Of a DNA stretch of 64,000 bases, positions 26,328 through 35,216 are shown piece by piece. The DNA is from Bradyrhizobium sp. AZCC 2176. Its GTDB lineage: Bacteria; Pseudomonadota; Alphaproteobacteria; Rhizobiales; Xanthobacteraceae. The notes under the pieces were generated by a model, which saw nothing but the letters and a program-made list of their open reading frames with translations, ran no database searches and had not been told where the DNA came from. The stretch lies in the NCBI RefSeq assembly GCF_036924645.1, contig NZ_JAZHRX010000001.1, positions 6,847,501 through 6,911,500 on the forward strand, written 5' to 3'. Every line of letters starts with the position of its first letter. Position 1 is the stretch's first letter. A program made the translations under genes and the position numbers.

Positions 26328-26705
26328 CTACGCCGCGCGATCGGGCGTTTTGACGGCGTCCGGCGGCGGCGCAGAGGATAGCCTTTCCTGATGGCCCTCG
26401 CCCCACGCCCGCAGCGTCTCGATCACGGGCCGCAGGCTCTCGCCGATCTCCGACAGCGTGTACTCGACCCGCGGCGGCACCTCGGCATAGACCTTGCGGA
26501 TCACGAGCTTGTCGTCCTCGAGCGCCCGAAGCTGCTTGGTCAGCATGCGCTGGGTAATCGCCGGCATCCGCCGCCGCAACTCCCCAAAACGCTGGGTGCC
26601 GGCCTGCAGGTGGAACAAGATGACACCCTTCCACTTGCCGTCGATCAGGTCGAGCGTAGCCTCGACCGCGCAACCGGGCCGGTGGGCAAAATTCCGCCGT
26701 TTCAT
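26328..26705 (-). CDS. HxlR-family regulator
   Basis: The 125-residue product is a single winged helix: PGCAVEATLDLIDGKWKGVI, ELRRRMPAITQRMLTKQLRA, and VEYTLSEIGESLRPVIETL. The Cys at residue 12 is the usual redox-reactive position. GGAAGAG precedes the ATG. It is divergent from an NAD(P)H quinone-reductase-like gene 117 bases away, the arrangement of QorR/YodB-like switches in which oxidation or electrophiles relieve repression. Confidence 0.92.
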   Translation of the reverse strand: MKRRNFAHRPGCAVEATLDLIDGKWKGVILFHLQAGTQRFGELRRRMPAITQRMLTKQLRALEDDKLVIRKVYAEVPPRVEYTLSEIGESLRPVIETLRAWGEGHQERLSSAPPPDAVKTPDRAA

Positions 26706-26719
26706 GGAGCTCTTCCAAT

Positions 26720-26759
26720 AGTATCCAAACAGGGACTAGTTCCCCAAATTTACAGTACT
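26720..26759. promoter_or_regulatory. Candidate operator between HxlR and quinone reductase genes
   Basis: The gap contains AGTATCC (26720), GGGACTAGTTCCCC centred on an ACTAGT palindrome (26735-26740), and AGTACT (26754-26759). Minus-strand TACTAT just before the regulator's start could be its -10 box. Dyads here are imperfect, so the exact operator is uncertain. Confidence 0.35.
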
Positions 26760-26822
26760 TGCCAAGTTGATGCCAGCGCGACAGTTAGGTTGCCACCCTC
26801 AAGCAAGGCAGGAGAAACGGGC

Positions 26823-27836
26823 ATGAAGGCCGTCGGATACCGAAAATCGCTCCCCATCGAGGACGCGGATTCGCTGATCGATTTCGAAACCGCCAAACCG
26901 GAACCGAAGGGCCGCGACGTCAGAGTCGCCGTGAAAGCGATCTCAGCCAACCCGGTCGACTACAAGGTCCGCAAGCGCGCCGCCCCGCCCGAGGGCGAAA
27001 CCAAAATCCTGGGCTATGACGCCGCCGGTATCGTCGATGCCGTTGGACCCGACGTCACGCTGTTCAAGCCGGGCGATGAAGTATTTTACGCCGGCTCGAT
27101 CCTGCGCCAGGGCACCAACGCGGAATTTCATCTGGTCGACGAGCGGATCGTCGGCGAGAAGCCAAAATCGCTTTCGTTCGCGCAGGCCGCCGCCTTGCCG
27201 CTCACCTCGATCACCGCATGGGAATTGCTGTTCGACCGGCTCGGCGCCGTGCCGGGCAAGAGCGTCGATCCGCGCACGCTCTTGATCACCGGCGGCGCCG
27301 GTGGTGTCGGCTCGATCCTGATCCAGCTCGCGCGCCGCCTCACCGGACTGACGGTCGTCGCCACCGCCACGCGTCCGGAGTCGCAGAAATGGTGCCTCGA
27401 TCTCGGCGCGCACGCCGTGGTCGACCATTCCAAACCGATGAAGGAGCAGATCGAGAAGCTGAAGGTGCCGCCCGTCGCGCTGGTCGCAAGCCTCACCTTC
27501 ACCGACCAGCACTACAAGGCGATCGCCGATTTCATGGCACCGCAAGGCAAATTCGGCCTGATCGACGATCCCCCGGAATTCACCGTCTCTGCCTTCAAGG
27601 GCAAGGCCGTCTCGATCCACTGGGAATCGATGTTCACACGCTCGTCGTTCCAGACGGTTGACATGATCGCCCAGCACCATCTGCTCAACGATGTGGCAGA
27701 CCTGATCGACAAGGGCGTGCTGCGCACCACGCTCGACCAAACTTTCGGCACCATCAACGCGGCCAATCTGAAGCGCGCCCACGCGCTTTTGGAAAGCGGC
27801 AAGTCGCGTGGCAAGATCGTGCTGGAAGGCTGGTAG
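26823..27836 (+). CDS. Zinc-type alcohol dehydrogenase / quinone reductase-like enzyme
   Basis: The start at 26823 (AGGAGAAACGGGC before it) gives 337 residues. It is a medium-chain dehydrogenase: N-terminal GroES-like domain (SANPVDYKVRKRAAPPEGE, GYDAAGIVDAVGPDV) and Rossmann motif GGAGGVGSILIQLARR. The catalytic zinc ligands of classical alcohol dehydrogenases are absent, so it is a zinc-independent, NADPH quinone reductase or enone reductase type (the 'zinc-binding' label is historical). Control by the divergent HxlR regulator suggests a role in detoxifying quinones or aldehydes. Confidence 0.9.
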   Translation: MKAVGYRKSLPIEDADSLIDFETAKPEPKGRDVRVAVKAISANPVDYKVRKRAAPPEGETKILGYDAAGIVDAVGPDVTLFKPGDEVFYAGSILRQGTNAEFHLVDERIVGEKPKSLSFAQAAALPLTSITAWELLFDRLGAVPGKSVDPRTLLITGGAGGVGSILIQLARRLTGLTVVATATRPESQKWCLDLGAHAVVDHSKPMKEQIEKLKVPPVALVASLTFTDQHYKAIADFMAPQGKFGLIDDPPEFTVSAFKGKAVSIHWESMFTRSSFQTVDMIAQHHLLNDVADLIDKGVLRTTLDQTFGTINAANLKRAHALLESGKSRGKIVLEGW

Positions 27837-27915
27837 CTGCCCAACAAACAGGGTTGATCGGGAGGTCGATTCAAAGGACCCTGTCCCATCGATCCGGGAC
27901 GGCTGTCGCCGAAAA

Positions 27916-27936
27916 CCCCGGCGCGAATTGCCGGGG
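27916..27936 (+). other. GC-rich hairpin before the TctC gene
   Basis: CCCCGGC and GCCGGGG form a 7-bp stem around GCGAATT, 30 bases upstream of the next ATG. There is no T-run on the plus strand. It may be the 3' end structure of the quinone reductase transcript or a leader structure. Confidence 0.4.
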
Positions 27937-27965
27937 AACACGGAAGACAGGAGACCTGTTTCGAC

Positions 27966-28940
27966 ATGATACGGATGTTTCTGACGGCCGCGATTGCGTC
28001 GGCCTGTGTGGTGGGTTGTGCTTCGATCGCAGCGGCGCAAGGTAGCTACCCCGAAAAACCGCTGCAGTTGATCGTGCCCTTTCCGCCCGGCGGCGCCTCC
28101 GATGTCGTCGGACGCATTGTTGCCGGCGAGCTCGAGGCGCGCCTGGGCAAGCCCGTCATCGTGCTCAATCGCCCCGGTGGCGGCACCACGATCGCAGCCC
28201 GGGAGGCCGCCAATGCGGCACCCGACGGCTACACCCTGCTCGCCAGCTCGAATTCGACCTTTACCCTGCAGCATGCGGTGAAGGACAACGTGCCGTACGA
28301 CAGCGCCAGGGATTTCGAGCCGATCGGCCAGACCGGCACCCTGACCATGGTGCTGGTCACCCATCGCGACAATCCGATCAAGGACGTCGCGGCGCTGGTC
28401 GCAGCCGCGAAGGCCAATCCCGACAAGCTGTCGCTGGCCTCCTTCGGCATCGCCACCATTTCGCATTTCGCCGGCGAGCTCTTCAAATCAAGCGCCGGCA
28501 TCAAGATGGTGCACCTGCCCTACAGGGGCAGCGCGCCGGCGATGAACGACCTGATGGGCAAGCACATCGAGTACCATGTGGATACCGTGATCGCGATCAG
28601 GCCGCTGCTCGAATCCGGCGCGCGTCCGCTGGCGGTATTCTCCGCCAAACGTTCGCCGTTCCTTCCTGACGTTCCGACACTCGCCGAACTCGGTTATCCC
28701 AATATCGACCTCGTCTCTTGGGGTACTGTGGTCGCGCCCAAGGGAATCCCGCCGGCCATTCGCGACCGGCTCGCCTCGGTGCTGGACGAGGCGATCGCAA
28801 GCCCTTCGGTGATCGAGCGCTTTAAGAAGGTCGGGTACGAAGCCGGCTTCAAGCGCTATCCGGACTGGCCGGGATTCATCGCCAGGGAAACCGCCGAGAT
28901 GAAGGAACTGGCCCGCAAGGGCGGGATCAAGGAAGAGTAA
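27966..28940 (+). CDS. Tripartite tricarboxylate transporter solute-binding protein (Bug/TctC)
   Basis: Bug proteins are periplasmic ligand-binding subunits. The 324-residue product has a signal peptide (cleavage near IAAAQG) and the family marks YPEKPLQLIVPFPPGGASD, LNRPGGGTTIAA, PDGYTLLASS and HLPYRGSAPAM. The membrane subunits TctA/TctB are not adjacent, which is common for this expanded family. The amidase gene begins eight bases downstream, so the ligand may be an amide or an acid released from one. An in-frame ATG at 27975 is an alternative start. Confidence 0.92.
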   Translation: MIRMFLTAAIASACVVGCASIAAAQGSYPEKPLQLIVPFPPGGASDVVGRIVAGELEARLGKPVIVLNRPGGGTTIAAREAANAAPDGYTLLASSNSTFTLQHAVKDNVPYDSARDFEPIGQTGTLTMVLVTHRDNPIKDVAALVAAAKANPDKLSLASFGIATISHFAGELFKSSAGIKMVHLPYRGSAPAMNDLMGKHIEYHVDTVIAIRPLLESGARPLAVFSAKRSPFLPDVPTLAELGYPNIDLVSWGTVVAPKGIPPAIRDRLASVLDEAIASPSVIERFKKVGYEAGFKRYPDWPGFIARETAEMKELARKGGIKEE

Positions 28941-28948
28941 CCCCCGAT

Positions 28949-30442
28949 ATGACCGAGCCGTGCGATCTGCCCGCGGCAACGGCCCGGGCGTTGATCGGCG
29001 AGCGCAAGCTTTCGCCGGTCGAACTCATGGACAGTTGCATCCGGCGGATCGAGGAGATCGACCCCGCCGTCAATGCGATCATCGCGCGCTCGTTTGATAG
29101 CGCGTGCGCAACGGCGCGGGAGGGCGAGGCCGCCGTGATGCGCGGCGATCCACTCGGCCCGCTGCACGGCCTTCCGCTCGGCGTGAAGGACCTGGTCGAC
29201 GCCAAGGGGCTGCCGACGAGTTTTGGCAGCGTGCTGTTCGCGGACAACATCGCGGCCGAGGATGAAGCTGTTGTCGCGATGCTCAAACGCGCCGGCGCCA
29301 TCGTCGTCGGAAAGACCAACGTCCCCGAATGGGGCGCGGGCGGCAATACCCGCAATGCGCTGCACGGCGCCACCGGCAACCCGTTCGATCCCGAACGCTC
29401 CGCCGCCGGCTCGTCTGGCGGGTCGGCGGTGGCGCTCGCCACCGGCATGGTGCCGCTGGCGACCGGTTCGGACACCGGAGGCTCGGTCAGGAACCCCGCC
29501 GCCTTTTGCGGGGTGGTCGGATTCCGTCCCTCGCCCGGGCTGATCGCCAGCAACAGCCGCAACATGGCCTGGCTGCAGATCTCGCAGCTCGGGCCAATGG
29601 CGCGAAACGTCTCCGACGCATGCCTGATGCTTTCCTGCATGCTGGATCGCGACGCGCGGGATCCGCTGTCGGCGATCCTTCACGCCGGCGGAACGCCTGA
29701 GAGCGCGACCTATCGCAATCCGCCAAGGATCGATCTTGCCGGCTTGAGCATCGCGGCGACATGCGATTTCGGGTTTGCGCCGACCGAGCGCGCCATCACC
29801 GAGACATTCAAGACGAAGCTCGCGACATTCGGATCGGCATTCCGCCGCCTCGAATGGACCCATCCGGACTGCAGCCATGCCGATGAGGTGTTCCGGATAT
29901 TGCGCGCCGTCGCATTTCTGGGGCGTCACCGCGAACTCGTAGAGAAACATCCGGACAAGGTAGGCCCCAATATTCGCGACAACGTCGTCGAGGGGCTCGG
30001 ATACTCCGCTCTCGACGTGGCGCGCGCGCTCTCGCTGCAGACCGCGCTCTATCGGAGCTGGCAGACATTCTTCGGCGAGCACGATTTTGTCATTGCGCCG
30101 ACGGTCACGATCAGCCCGCGGCCGTGGTCGGAGCTCTACCCGGCCACGATCGACGGCACGCCGACCAAAAGCTATTTCCACTGGCTGGCGCTGGCCTACG
30201 CCGTCACCAATGCCGGACATCCGGCGGTGGCGATACCGGCCGGCCGCGACGGCGCCGGATTGCCGTTCGGTATCCAGATCATCGGCCCGCGCGGCGGCGA
30301 TGTCGCGACGCTTGCCGTTGCCCGCGAGATCGAGGCGCTGCTTGGCGCCAATCCGGAGACGGCCCGTCCCGTCCCCGATCTCGCCTGGCTGCGCGGTCAG
30401 CCGCCGATGTCCTCCCGGCCGGGTTTTCTGGATTTCGACTGA
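28949..30442 (+). CDS. Amidase (amidase-signature family)
   Basis: The 497-residue product carries the amidase signature: catalytic Lys in LGVKDLVDAKG, the Gly/Ser loop AAGSSGGSAVALATGM with cis-Ser, and nucleophile Ser in GSDTGGSVRNPAAFCG. These enzymes hydrolyse amides to acid and ammonia in the cytoplasm. GatA itself is excluded because gatC/gatB are absent and the C-terminal part differs. It is coupled to the upstream binding protein (8-base gap), suggesting uptake and use of an amide-containing compound. Confidence 0.92.
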   Translation: MTEPCDLPAATARALIGERKLSPVELMDSCIRRIEEIDPAVNAIIARSFDSACATAREGEAAVMRGDPLGPLHGLPLGVKDLVDAKGLPTSFGSVLFADNIAAEDEAVVAMLKRAGAIVVGKTNVPEWGAGGNTRNALHGATGNPFDPERSAAGSSGGSAVALATGMVPLATGSDTGGSVRNPAAFCGVVGFRPSPGLIASNSRNMAWLQISQLGPMARNVSDACLMLSCMLDRDARDPLSAILHAGGTPESATYRNPPRIDLAGLSIAATCDFGFAPTERAITETFKTKLATFGSAFRRLEWTHPDCSHADEVFRILRAVAFLGRHRELVEKHPDKVGPNIRDNVVEGLGYSALDVARALSLQTALYRSWQTFFGEHDFVIAPTVTISPRPWSELYPATIDGTPTKSYFHWLALAYAVTNAGHPAVAIPAGRDGAGLPFGIQIIGPRGGDVATLAVAREIEALLGANPETARPVPDLAWLRGQPPMSSRPGFLDFD

Positions 30443-30639
30443 CGCGATGTTCGTCTGCGGCTACTGCCCGGTTCCAGACGGAACAACGGCAAGGGTTACC
30501 TTGCGCTGGCGAAACCGCCTCCTGAACGTCCATTCATCAAAATTAAATCCGCCGCCAAACCCTTGGCAAGCCGTCGCTTACGCAACGAACTTCACTCGAA
30601 AGTGTTTAGCGAATGTCTGTTTATGGAAAGGAGTGGTCC

Positions 30640-31011
30640 ATGAGGAAGGCACCTTTGGCTTTAGCCGCGGCGGCGGTCTTGGGCCTGACGGCGGTGACGG
30701 CACCGTCGCCGGCAGAGGCCCACTGGCGCGGAGGAGGATTTTTTCCGGCCGTGGCTGGCGGATTGATCGCGGGCGCGGTTATTGGCGGACTGGCTTCGAA
30801 CGCCTACGCCTATGGTCCGGGCTACGGATACTATGGCGGCTATCCGTATTACGGCGGCTATGCGCCGGCTTACTATGGCGGATATTACGACGAGCCTTAC
30901 TACCCAGTCGTCCGCTATCGCCGCGTGGTTCGGCCGGCGTTCGCCTACTATGGCGGCCCGCGATTCTATGGTCCGCGGTTTTACCATCGCCGCCACTGGC
31001 ATCATTGGTAA
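30640..31011 (+). CDS. Secreted Gly/Tyr-rich small protein
   Basis: The start at 30640 has GAAAGGAG six bases upstream and gives a signal peptide (MRKAPLALAAAAVLGLTAVT, cleavage near AEAHW). A Gly/Ala hydrophobic stretch (VAGGLIAGAVIGGLA) follows, then a tract of GYYGG-like units rich in Tyr and Gly, ending in a His/Arg-rich tail (YHRRHWHHW). Such proteins are common in Bradyrhizobium and unassigned; they could be surface or outer-membrane-associated. A strong terminator follows. Confidence 0.82.
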   Translation: MRKAPLALAAAAVLGLTAVTAPSPAEAHWRGGGFFPAVAGGLIAGAVIGGLASNAYAYGPGYGYYGGYPYYGGYAPAYYGGYYDEPYYPVVRYRRVVRPAFAYYGGPRFYGPRFYHRRHWHHW

Positions 31012-31023
31012 TGCATCGAATCG

Positions 31024-31052
31024 AAAGGGCCGCCAGCATGGCGGCCCTTTTT
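31024..31052 (+). terminator. Intrinsic terminator
   Basis: AAAGGGCCGCC and GGCGGCCCTTT pair perfectly around AGCAT and continue into a T-run, 12 bases after the Gly/Tyr-rich gene. The A-run on the left lets it work in both directions for the converging DUF1236 gene. Confidence 0.92.
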
Positions 31053-31077
31053 GATGAACAACGCCGCAGTCGATTGT

Positions 31078-31428
31078 TCAGTCGATTTCATGCACCACGG
31101 TTCGGCTTGCGGGGTCAACCAGCATCACGCGATTGTTCGAGTAGACGTAGCGATACTTGGTCACCGTCGGACCCCAATCCGGAGGCACCGGCACGAGTTC
31201 GACGTCGGTCGGCACCTTCGCGCCAACCACGATCCTCTCCTGCGTTTCGACCGGACGGATCTTGTGCTCGGTGACGTAACTCTTGATCCGGGTGCGATAC
31301 TCCGGTTCGATCTGGATCGTAGCGCCCGCAGCCCCCGTGGTCGTTCCGGGCGTGACTATAGTGGTTTGGGCACTGGCCATCGTCGTAACCAGCGACGCTG
31401 CGGCCGCAAGCATGAACAGCTTCTTCAT
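31078..31428 (-). CDS. DUF1236-type secreted protein
   Basis: GAGGAGG seven bases before 31428 fixes the start (MKKLFMLAAAASLVTTMASA, a signal peptide). The C-terminal half (TEHKIRPVETQERIVVGAKV, VPTDVELVPVPP, YRYVYSNNRVMLVDPASRTV) matches DUF1236, a small periplasmic domain widespread in Rhizobiales. Function unknown; 116 residues. It converges on the Gly/Tyr-rich gene and shares the terminator between them. Confidence 0.85.
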   Translation of the reverse strand: MKKLFMLAAAASLVTTMASAQTTIVTPGTTTGAAGATIQIEPEYRTRIKSYVTEHKIRPVETQERIVVGAKVPTDVELVPVPPDWGPTVTKYRYVYSNNRVMLVDPASRTVVHEID

Positions 31429-31579
31429 CTGATTCCTCCTCAAACCGCATCAGCGCGGTTGCAGGAAAAACAGATTTTTCCCGCTCTTGTTCCGAGAAGA
31501 ATTCAGCACCGCAACGCGTTGAATAGGCAAAGATATGGCCTTGACGCGCTGCCATTTAGCGCGACATGCCGTTGCAAGC

Positions 31580-31876
31580 TCAAAGCGGCGCGACGCCTTC
31601 AACGAAGATCAGCCGTCGATCCAGTGCCGTCTGCCGCACCTTCAAGGCCTCCGCATATTCCGGCGAAGCGTACCATTCACGCAAACGTTCTATCGTTGGA
31701 AATTCGACGACAATGATGGTTTTCGGCGGTGGGCCGCCTTCGATCAAATTTGCGACGCCGCGGCGGACCAAATAGCGCCCGCCATACTGCGCGATCGTCT
31801 TCGCGGCGATGATGCGATAAGCCTCGAAACCCGCCGCATCGCGCATCTCAACTTCGGAAATAACATAGGCCGACAT
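31580..31876 (-). CDS. DUF1330-type protein
   Basis: The start at 31876 has GGAGG upstream and gives 98 residues (MSAYVISEVEM...). The pattern AGFEAYRIIAAKTIAQYGGR followed by VVEFPTIERLREWYASPEYAE is the DUF1330 ferredoxin-like fold, related to dimeric alpha/beta-barrel proteins. The function is unknown. It lies 23 bases after the GreA/B-like gene on the same strand and is probably co-transcribed. Confidence 0.88.
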   Translation of the reverse strand: MSAYVISEVEMRDAAGFEAYRIIAAKTIAQYGGRYLVRRGVANLIEGGPPPKTIIVVEFPTIERLREWYASPEYAEALKVRQTALDRRLIFVEGVAPL

Positions 31877-31899
31877 CGCGAACCTCCGACCACATTTGA

Positions 31900-32358
31900 T
31901 CACCGGATTTCGACGATCTCCGCCTCGCCTCCGCCGATGACGCCGACATCGCCGACACCCTTGCCAAACAGCGCGCGCGCCAGCGGCGACGCATGCGAGA
32001 TCGTCCCGTGTGCGGGGTCGGCTTCGTCTTCGCCGACGATGCGGAACGTCTGCCGGCGGTCATCCTCGCGCACGATGGTGACGGTATGGCCGAGCCGCAC
32101 GACCGAATTGTCCGTGGGCTCCGGGATCACCGCCGCCGTGGCGCGACGCGCGCTCCAATAACGGACATCGCGGCGGGCGGTCGCCAAGGCGTGCCGATCC
32201 CCGGCCGCTTGCGCCGCAGCCTGGGCTGCCTGGGCGGCCACCAATGCTTCCTCGATCCGGCGGAAACCTTCAGCCGTCACATCATTCGGAAGGTCGGAGA
32301 TCGGCCGGTCCGGCAGATCCTCGGTGTCCGCTGTTTCCTTGACGAACGCTCTGCTCAT
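31900..32358 (-). CDS. GreA/GreB-family protein
   Basis: Gre factors enter the RNA polymerase channel and stimulate cleavage of backtracked RNA. The 152-residue product has an Ala/Gln-rich helical N-terminal part (about 30-75) and a GreA C-terminal domain (VRLGHTVTIVREDDRRQTFR, IVGEDEADPAHGTISHASPL, ARALFGKGVGDVGVI). The N-terminal hairpin is short, and the acidic DxxE tip of true GreA is not obvious, so it may bind the polymerase without cleavage activity (Rnk or Gfh1-like). It follows the ribosomal cluster but is separated by a strong terminator. Confidence 0.85.
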   Translation of the reverse strand: MSRAFVKETADTEDLPDRPISDLPNDVTAEGFRRIEEALVAAQAAQAAAQAAGDRHALATARRDVRYWSARRATAAVIPEPTDNSVVRLGHTVTIVREDDRRQTFRIVGEDEADPAHGTISHASPLARALFGKGVGDVGVIGGGEAEIVEIR

Positions 32359-32441
32359 ACCTTGTCAAACGTCTGCGAGCCCTGAGGGTTCCTATGAACC
32401 CGCGCCCGCATGGCGACGAGATGGCAGGCGCTTCGCCCAAC

Positions 32442-32470
32442 AAAAAAGCGGCGCCGGAAGCGCCGCTTTT
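32442..32470 (-). terminator. Terminator of the ribosomal-protein cluster
   Basis: AAAAGCGGCGC and GCGCCGCTTTT pair perfectly around a 5-base loop, 22 bases past the rplQ stop. On the minus strand the stem ends in six Ts. Confidence 0.93.
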
Positions 32471-32492
32471 GAAACTTGCGATTTTGGAAGAC

Positions 32493-32909
32493 TTACGCCG
32501 CTTCGGCGGACTTTTCCTGCACCGGGCCGGAATCCTGGCCCTTGGCATCGACGTCGCGGTCGACGAACTCGATCACGGCCATCGGGGCATTATCGCCGTA
32601 GCGGAAGCCGGCCTTGATGATGCGGGTGTAGCCGCCCTGGCGGTCCTTGTAGCGGGGCGCCAGCGTGTCGAACAACTTCTTGACCTGGTCGACGTCGCGC
32701 ATTTCGGAGATCGCCTGGCGACGCATGGCGAGCCCGCCCTTCTTGCCGAGGGTGACCAGCTTCTCGACGATCGGGCGCAATTCCTTCGCCTTCGGAAGCG
32801 TGGTGACGATCTGCTCGTGCTTGATCAGCGCGGCGCACATGTTGGCGAACATCGCCTTGCGATGCTCGGCGGTGCGGTTGAGTTTGCGATGAACCTTGCC
32901 GTGACGCAT
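32493..32909 (-). CDS. rplQ: 50S ribosomal protein L17
   Basis: L17 is a large-subunit protein near the exit tunnel. The 138-residue product begins [20 protein letters not shown], the invariant L17 start, and includes [20 protein letters not shown]. The C-terminal 20 residues (after [13 protein letters not shown]) form the usual variable tail. It is the last gene of the alpha operon, separated from rpoA by 118 bases that contain a terminator-like hairpin. Confidence 0.97.
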   Translation of the reverse strand: MRHGKVHRKLNRTAEHRKAMFANMCAALIKHEQIVTTLPKAKELRPIVEKLVTLGKKGGLAMRRQAISEMRDVDQVKKLFDTLAPRYKDRQGGYTRIIKAGFRYGDNAPMAVIEFVDRDVDAKGQDSGPVQEKSAEAA

Positions 32910-32983
32910 TGAACTATTCCTTCTCTTCGTCGCGACGGTTCGTCGGACTTGTTGCTCAGGTGGGCTGCCTGCGTTCGCCCGTT

Positions 32984-33013
32984 AAAAAGCGCGATGAAAC
33001 ATCATCGCGCTTT
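32984..33013 (-). terminator. Terminator-like hairpin between rpoA and rplQ
   Basis: AAAGCGCGATG (32986-32996) and CATCGCGCTTT (33003-33013) pair perfectly around AAACAT; on the minus strand the stem is followed by TTTTTAAC. It lies 14 bases past the rpoA stop, inside what is normally one operon, so it may act as a partial terminator or RNA stabiliser. Confidence 0.75.
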
Positions 33014-33027
33014 GACTTGTTGTTCGC

Positions 33028-34047
33028 TCAGTAGTGATCTTCGAAACGCTTGGCGAGCTCGTCGATGTTCTCCGGCGGCCAGCCCGGCACTTCCATGCCG
33101 AGATGCAGACCCATCTGGGCCAGCACTTCCTTGATCTCGTTCAGCGACTTGCGGCCGAAGTTCGGGGTGCGGAGCATTTCCGCTTCCGACTTCTGCACGA
33201 GGTCGCCGATATAGACGATGTTGTCGTTCTTCAGGCAGTTTGCCGAACGCACCGATAGTTCGAGCTCGTCGACCTTCTTGAGGAACGCCGGGTTGAAGGC
33301 GAGATCGGGAATGATCTCCTGCGCCACTTCCTTGCGCGGCTCTTCGAAGTTCACGAACACATTGAGCTGATCCTGCAGGATGCGGGCGGCATAGGCCACC
33401 GCGTCTTCCGGCGAGATCGCGCCGTTGGTCTCGATCGTCATGGTCAGCTTGTCGTAGTCGAGGATCTGGCCCTCGCGGGTGTTCTCGACCTTGTAGGAGA
33501 CCTTGCGCACAGGCGAGAACAGGCTGTCGACCGGGATCAGGCCGATCGGCGCATCCTCGGGCCGGTTACGCTCGGCGGCGACATAGCCCTTGCCGGCGGC
33601 GACCGTGAACTCCATGCGGATTTCCGCGCCCTCGTCCAGCGTGCAGATCTGCAGGTCGGGATTGAGCACGACGATGTCGCCGACGGTCTGGATGTCGCCG
33701 GCGGTGACGACGCCCGGACCCGACTTCTTCACGACCATGCGCTTGGGGCCTTCGCCCTGCATCTTGATCGAGATGTCCTTGATGTTGAGCACGATGTCGG
33801 TGACGTCCTCGCGAACGCCCGCGATCGAGGAGAACTCGTGCAGCACGCCGTCGATGTGCACCGACTGCACGGCGGCGCCCTGCAGCGACGACAGCAGGAT
33901 GCGGCGTAGCGCGTTGCCAAGCGTCTGGCCGAAGCCGCGCTCGAGCGGTTCGGCGACGACGGTGGCAAACCGGGTCGCGTCGGAGCCCGGCGTTACCTGC
34001 AGCTTGTTCGGTCGAATGAGTTCTTGCCAATTTTTCTGGATCGTCAC
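33028..34047 (-). CDS. rpoA: RNA polymerase alpha subunit
   Basis: The alpha dimer starts assembly of RNA polymerase; its C-terminal domain contacts UP elements and activators. The GTG at 34047 ([20 protein letters not shown]) with AAGGGG upstream is the family start; the in-frame extension to 34095 is not. The 339 residues cover the N-terminal dimerisation domain ([20 protein letters not shown]) and the C-terminal domain ([35 protein letters not shown]). It follows rpsK by 138 bases. Confidence 0.97.
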   Translation of the reverse strand: MTIQKNWQELIRPNKLQVTPGSDATRFATVVAEPLERGFGQTLGNALRRILLSSLQGAAVQSVHIDGVLHEFSSIAGVREDVTDIVLNIKDISIKMQGEGPKRMVVKKSGPGVVTAGDIQTVGDIVVLNPDLQICTLDEGAEIRMEFTVAAGKGYVAAERNRPEDAPIGLIPVDSLFSPVRKVSYKVENTREGQILDYDKLTMTIETNGAISPEDAVAYAARILQDQLNVFVNFEEPRKEVAQEIIPDLAFNPAFLKKVDELELSVRSANCLKNDNIVYIGDLVQKSEAEMLRTPNFGRKSLNEIKEVLAQMGLHLGMEVPGWPPENIDELAKRFEDHY

Positions 34048-34185
34048 TTTGTTACCCCTTCGGGTCAATAGACCGGCCAGTCGATTTGCCTTCAAATCAC
34101 CGGCGTCGGAGATCGCGGATCAGTCCGCAGCAGTCAAAACTCCAAAAACAATCGCGAGGCGGCGCCTGCCGCCCGCGACCAGATA

Positions 34186-34575
34186 TCAGACCCGCCGGCG
34201 CTTGCGCGGACGGCAGCCATTGTGCGGGATCGTCGTCACGTCGCGGATCGACGTCACGGTGAAGCCCGCCGCCTGCAGCGCACGAAGCGCCGATTCACGG
34301 CCCGAACCCGGGCCGGCAACTTCCACTTCCAGCGTGCGCATGCCGTGTTCCTGCGCCTTCTTGGAAACGTCTTCGGCCGCGACCTGCGCGGCATAGGGGG
34401 TCGACTTGCGCGAGCCCTTGAAGCCCATCGTGCCGGCCGAGGACCAGGCAATGGTGTTGCCCTGCGCGTCGGTGATGGTGATGGTCGTGTTGTTGAACGA
34501 CGAATTGACGTGCGCGATGCCCGAAGCGATGTTCTTGCGTTCGCGACGGCGTACGCGGGTGGCTTCCTTGCCCAT
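34186..34575 (-). CDS. rpsK: 30S ribosomal protein S11
   Basis: S11 sits on the small-subunit platform near the mRNA exit. The 129-residue product has the family marks [40 protein letters not shown] and the basic end [12 protein letters not shown]. It is in the alpha operon after rpsM; the 120-base gap between them contains a palindromic repeat. Confidence 0.97.
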   Translation of the reverse strand: MGKEATRVRRRERKNIASGIAHVNSSFNNTTITITDAQGNTIAWSSAGTMGFKGSRKSTPYAAQVAAEDVSKKAQEHGMRTLEVEVAGPGSGRESALRALQAAGFTVTSIRDVTTIPHNGCRPRKRRRV

Positions 34576-34649
34576 AACCTAAAAACCTTCCTGTGATCTC
34601 AAACGCCGCCGTACTGCCAGCGGCTACACCTAAAAACGTGATGGCAAGT

Positions 34650-34695
34650 GGCGAATAGATATCTACTCGCCATTCCCTATTCGCTATTCGCCCGC
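34650..34695. repeat. Palindromic intergenic repeat, copy A (rpsM-rpsK)
   Basis: GGCGA-A-TAGAT pairs with ATCTA-C-TCGCC, and the stem is followed by a TTCCCTATTCGCT tail reaching the rpsM stop codon. The right part (34667-34685) matches 47356-47374 at 17 of 19 bases, and both copies abut the 3' end of a ribosomal-cluster gene. Confidence 0.75.
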
Positions 34696-35064
34696 TTACT
34701 TCTTCTTGCCGGCGATCGACTTGGCCGGGCCCTTGCGCGTGCGCGCATTGGTGTGGGTGCGCTGGCCGCGCACCGGCAGGCCGCGGCGATGACGCAGGCC
34801 GCGATAGCAGCCGAGGTCCATCAGACGCTTGATGTTGATACCGGTCTCACGGCGAAGGTCGCCCTCGACGAGATAGTCGCGGTCGATCACTTCGCGGATC
34901 TGCAGGACTTCCTGGTCGCTCAGCTGGCTGACGCGACGCTCAGTCGGGATCTTGACCTTCTCCATGATCTCGGCCGCGTTCTTCTGGCCGATGCCATGGA
35001 TGTACTGGAGCGCGATCAGAACGCGCTTGTTGGTCGGGATATTCACGCCGGCAATACGGGCCAC
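34696..35064 (-). CDS. rpsM: 30S ribosomal protein S13
   Basis: S13 lies in the head of the small subunit and contacts the P-site tRNA. The GTG at 35064 ([20 protein letters not shown]) gives the standard 122 residues; the longer frame to 35163 is non-coding. [20 protein letters not shown] is the conserved C-terminal block before the Lys-rich tail. A candidate promoter lies 150 bases upstream, after adk, so it may start an alpha-operon transcript. Confidence 0.97.
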   Translation of the reverse strand: MARIAGVNIPTNKRVLIALQYIHGIGQKNAAEIMEKVKIPTERRVSQLSDQEVLQIREVIDRDYLVEGDLRRETGINIKRLMDLGCYRGLRHRRGLPVRGQRTHTNARTRKGPAKSIAGKKK

Positions 35065-35216
35065 GGACTTCTCTCCTGTCGCCGATCCCTCATGGGCCGG
35101 CCTTAAGTGCTTGCTATCTCGGGCAGGTTTCCGCAAACGCGAACACGACGCCCTTCCCCTCATCTGCTTCGGGGCCCGGCATCGTCAAAAAACTATCCGA
35201 CTTGGATGCGGGCTTA

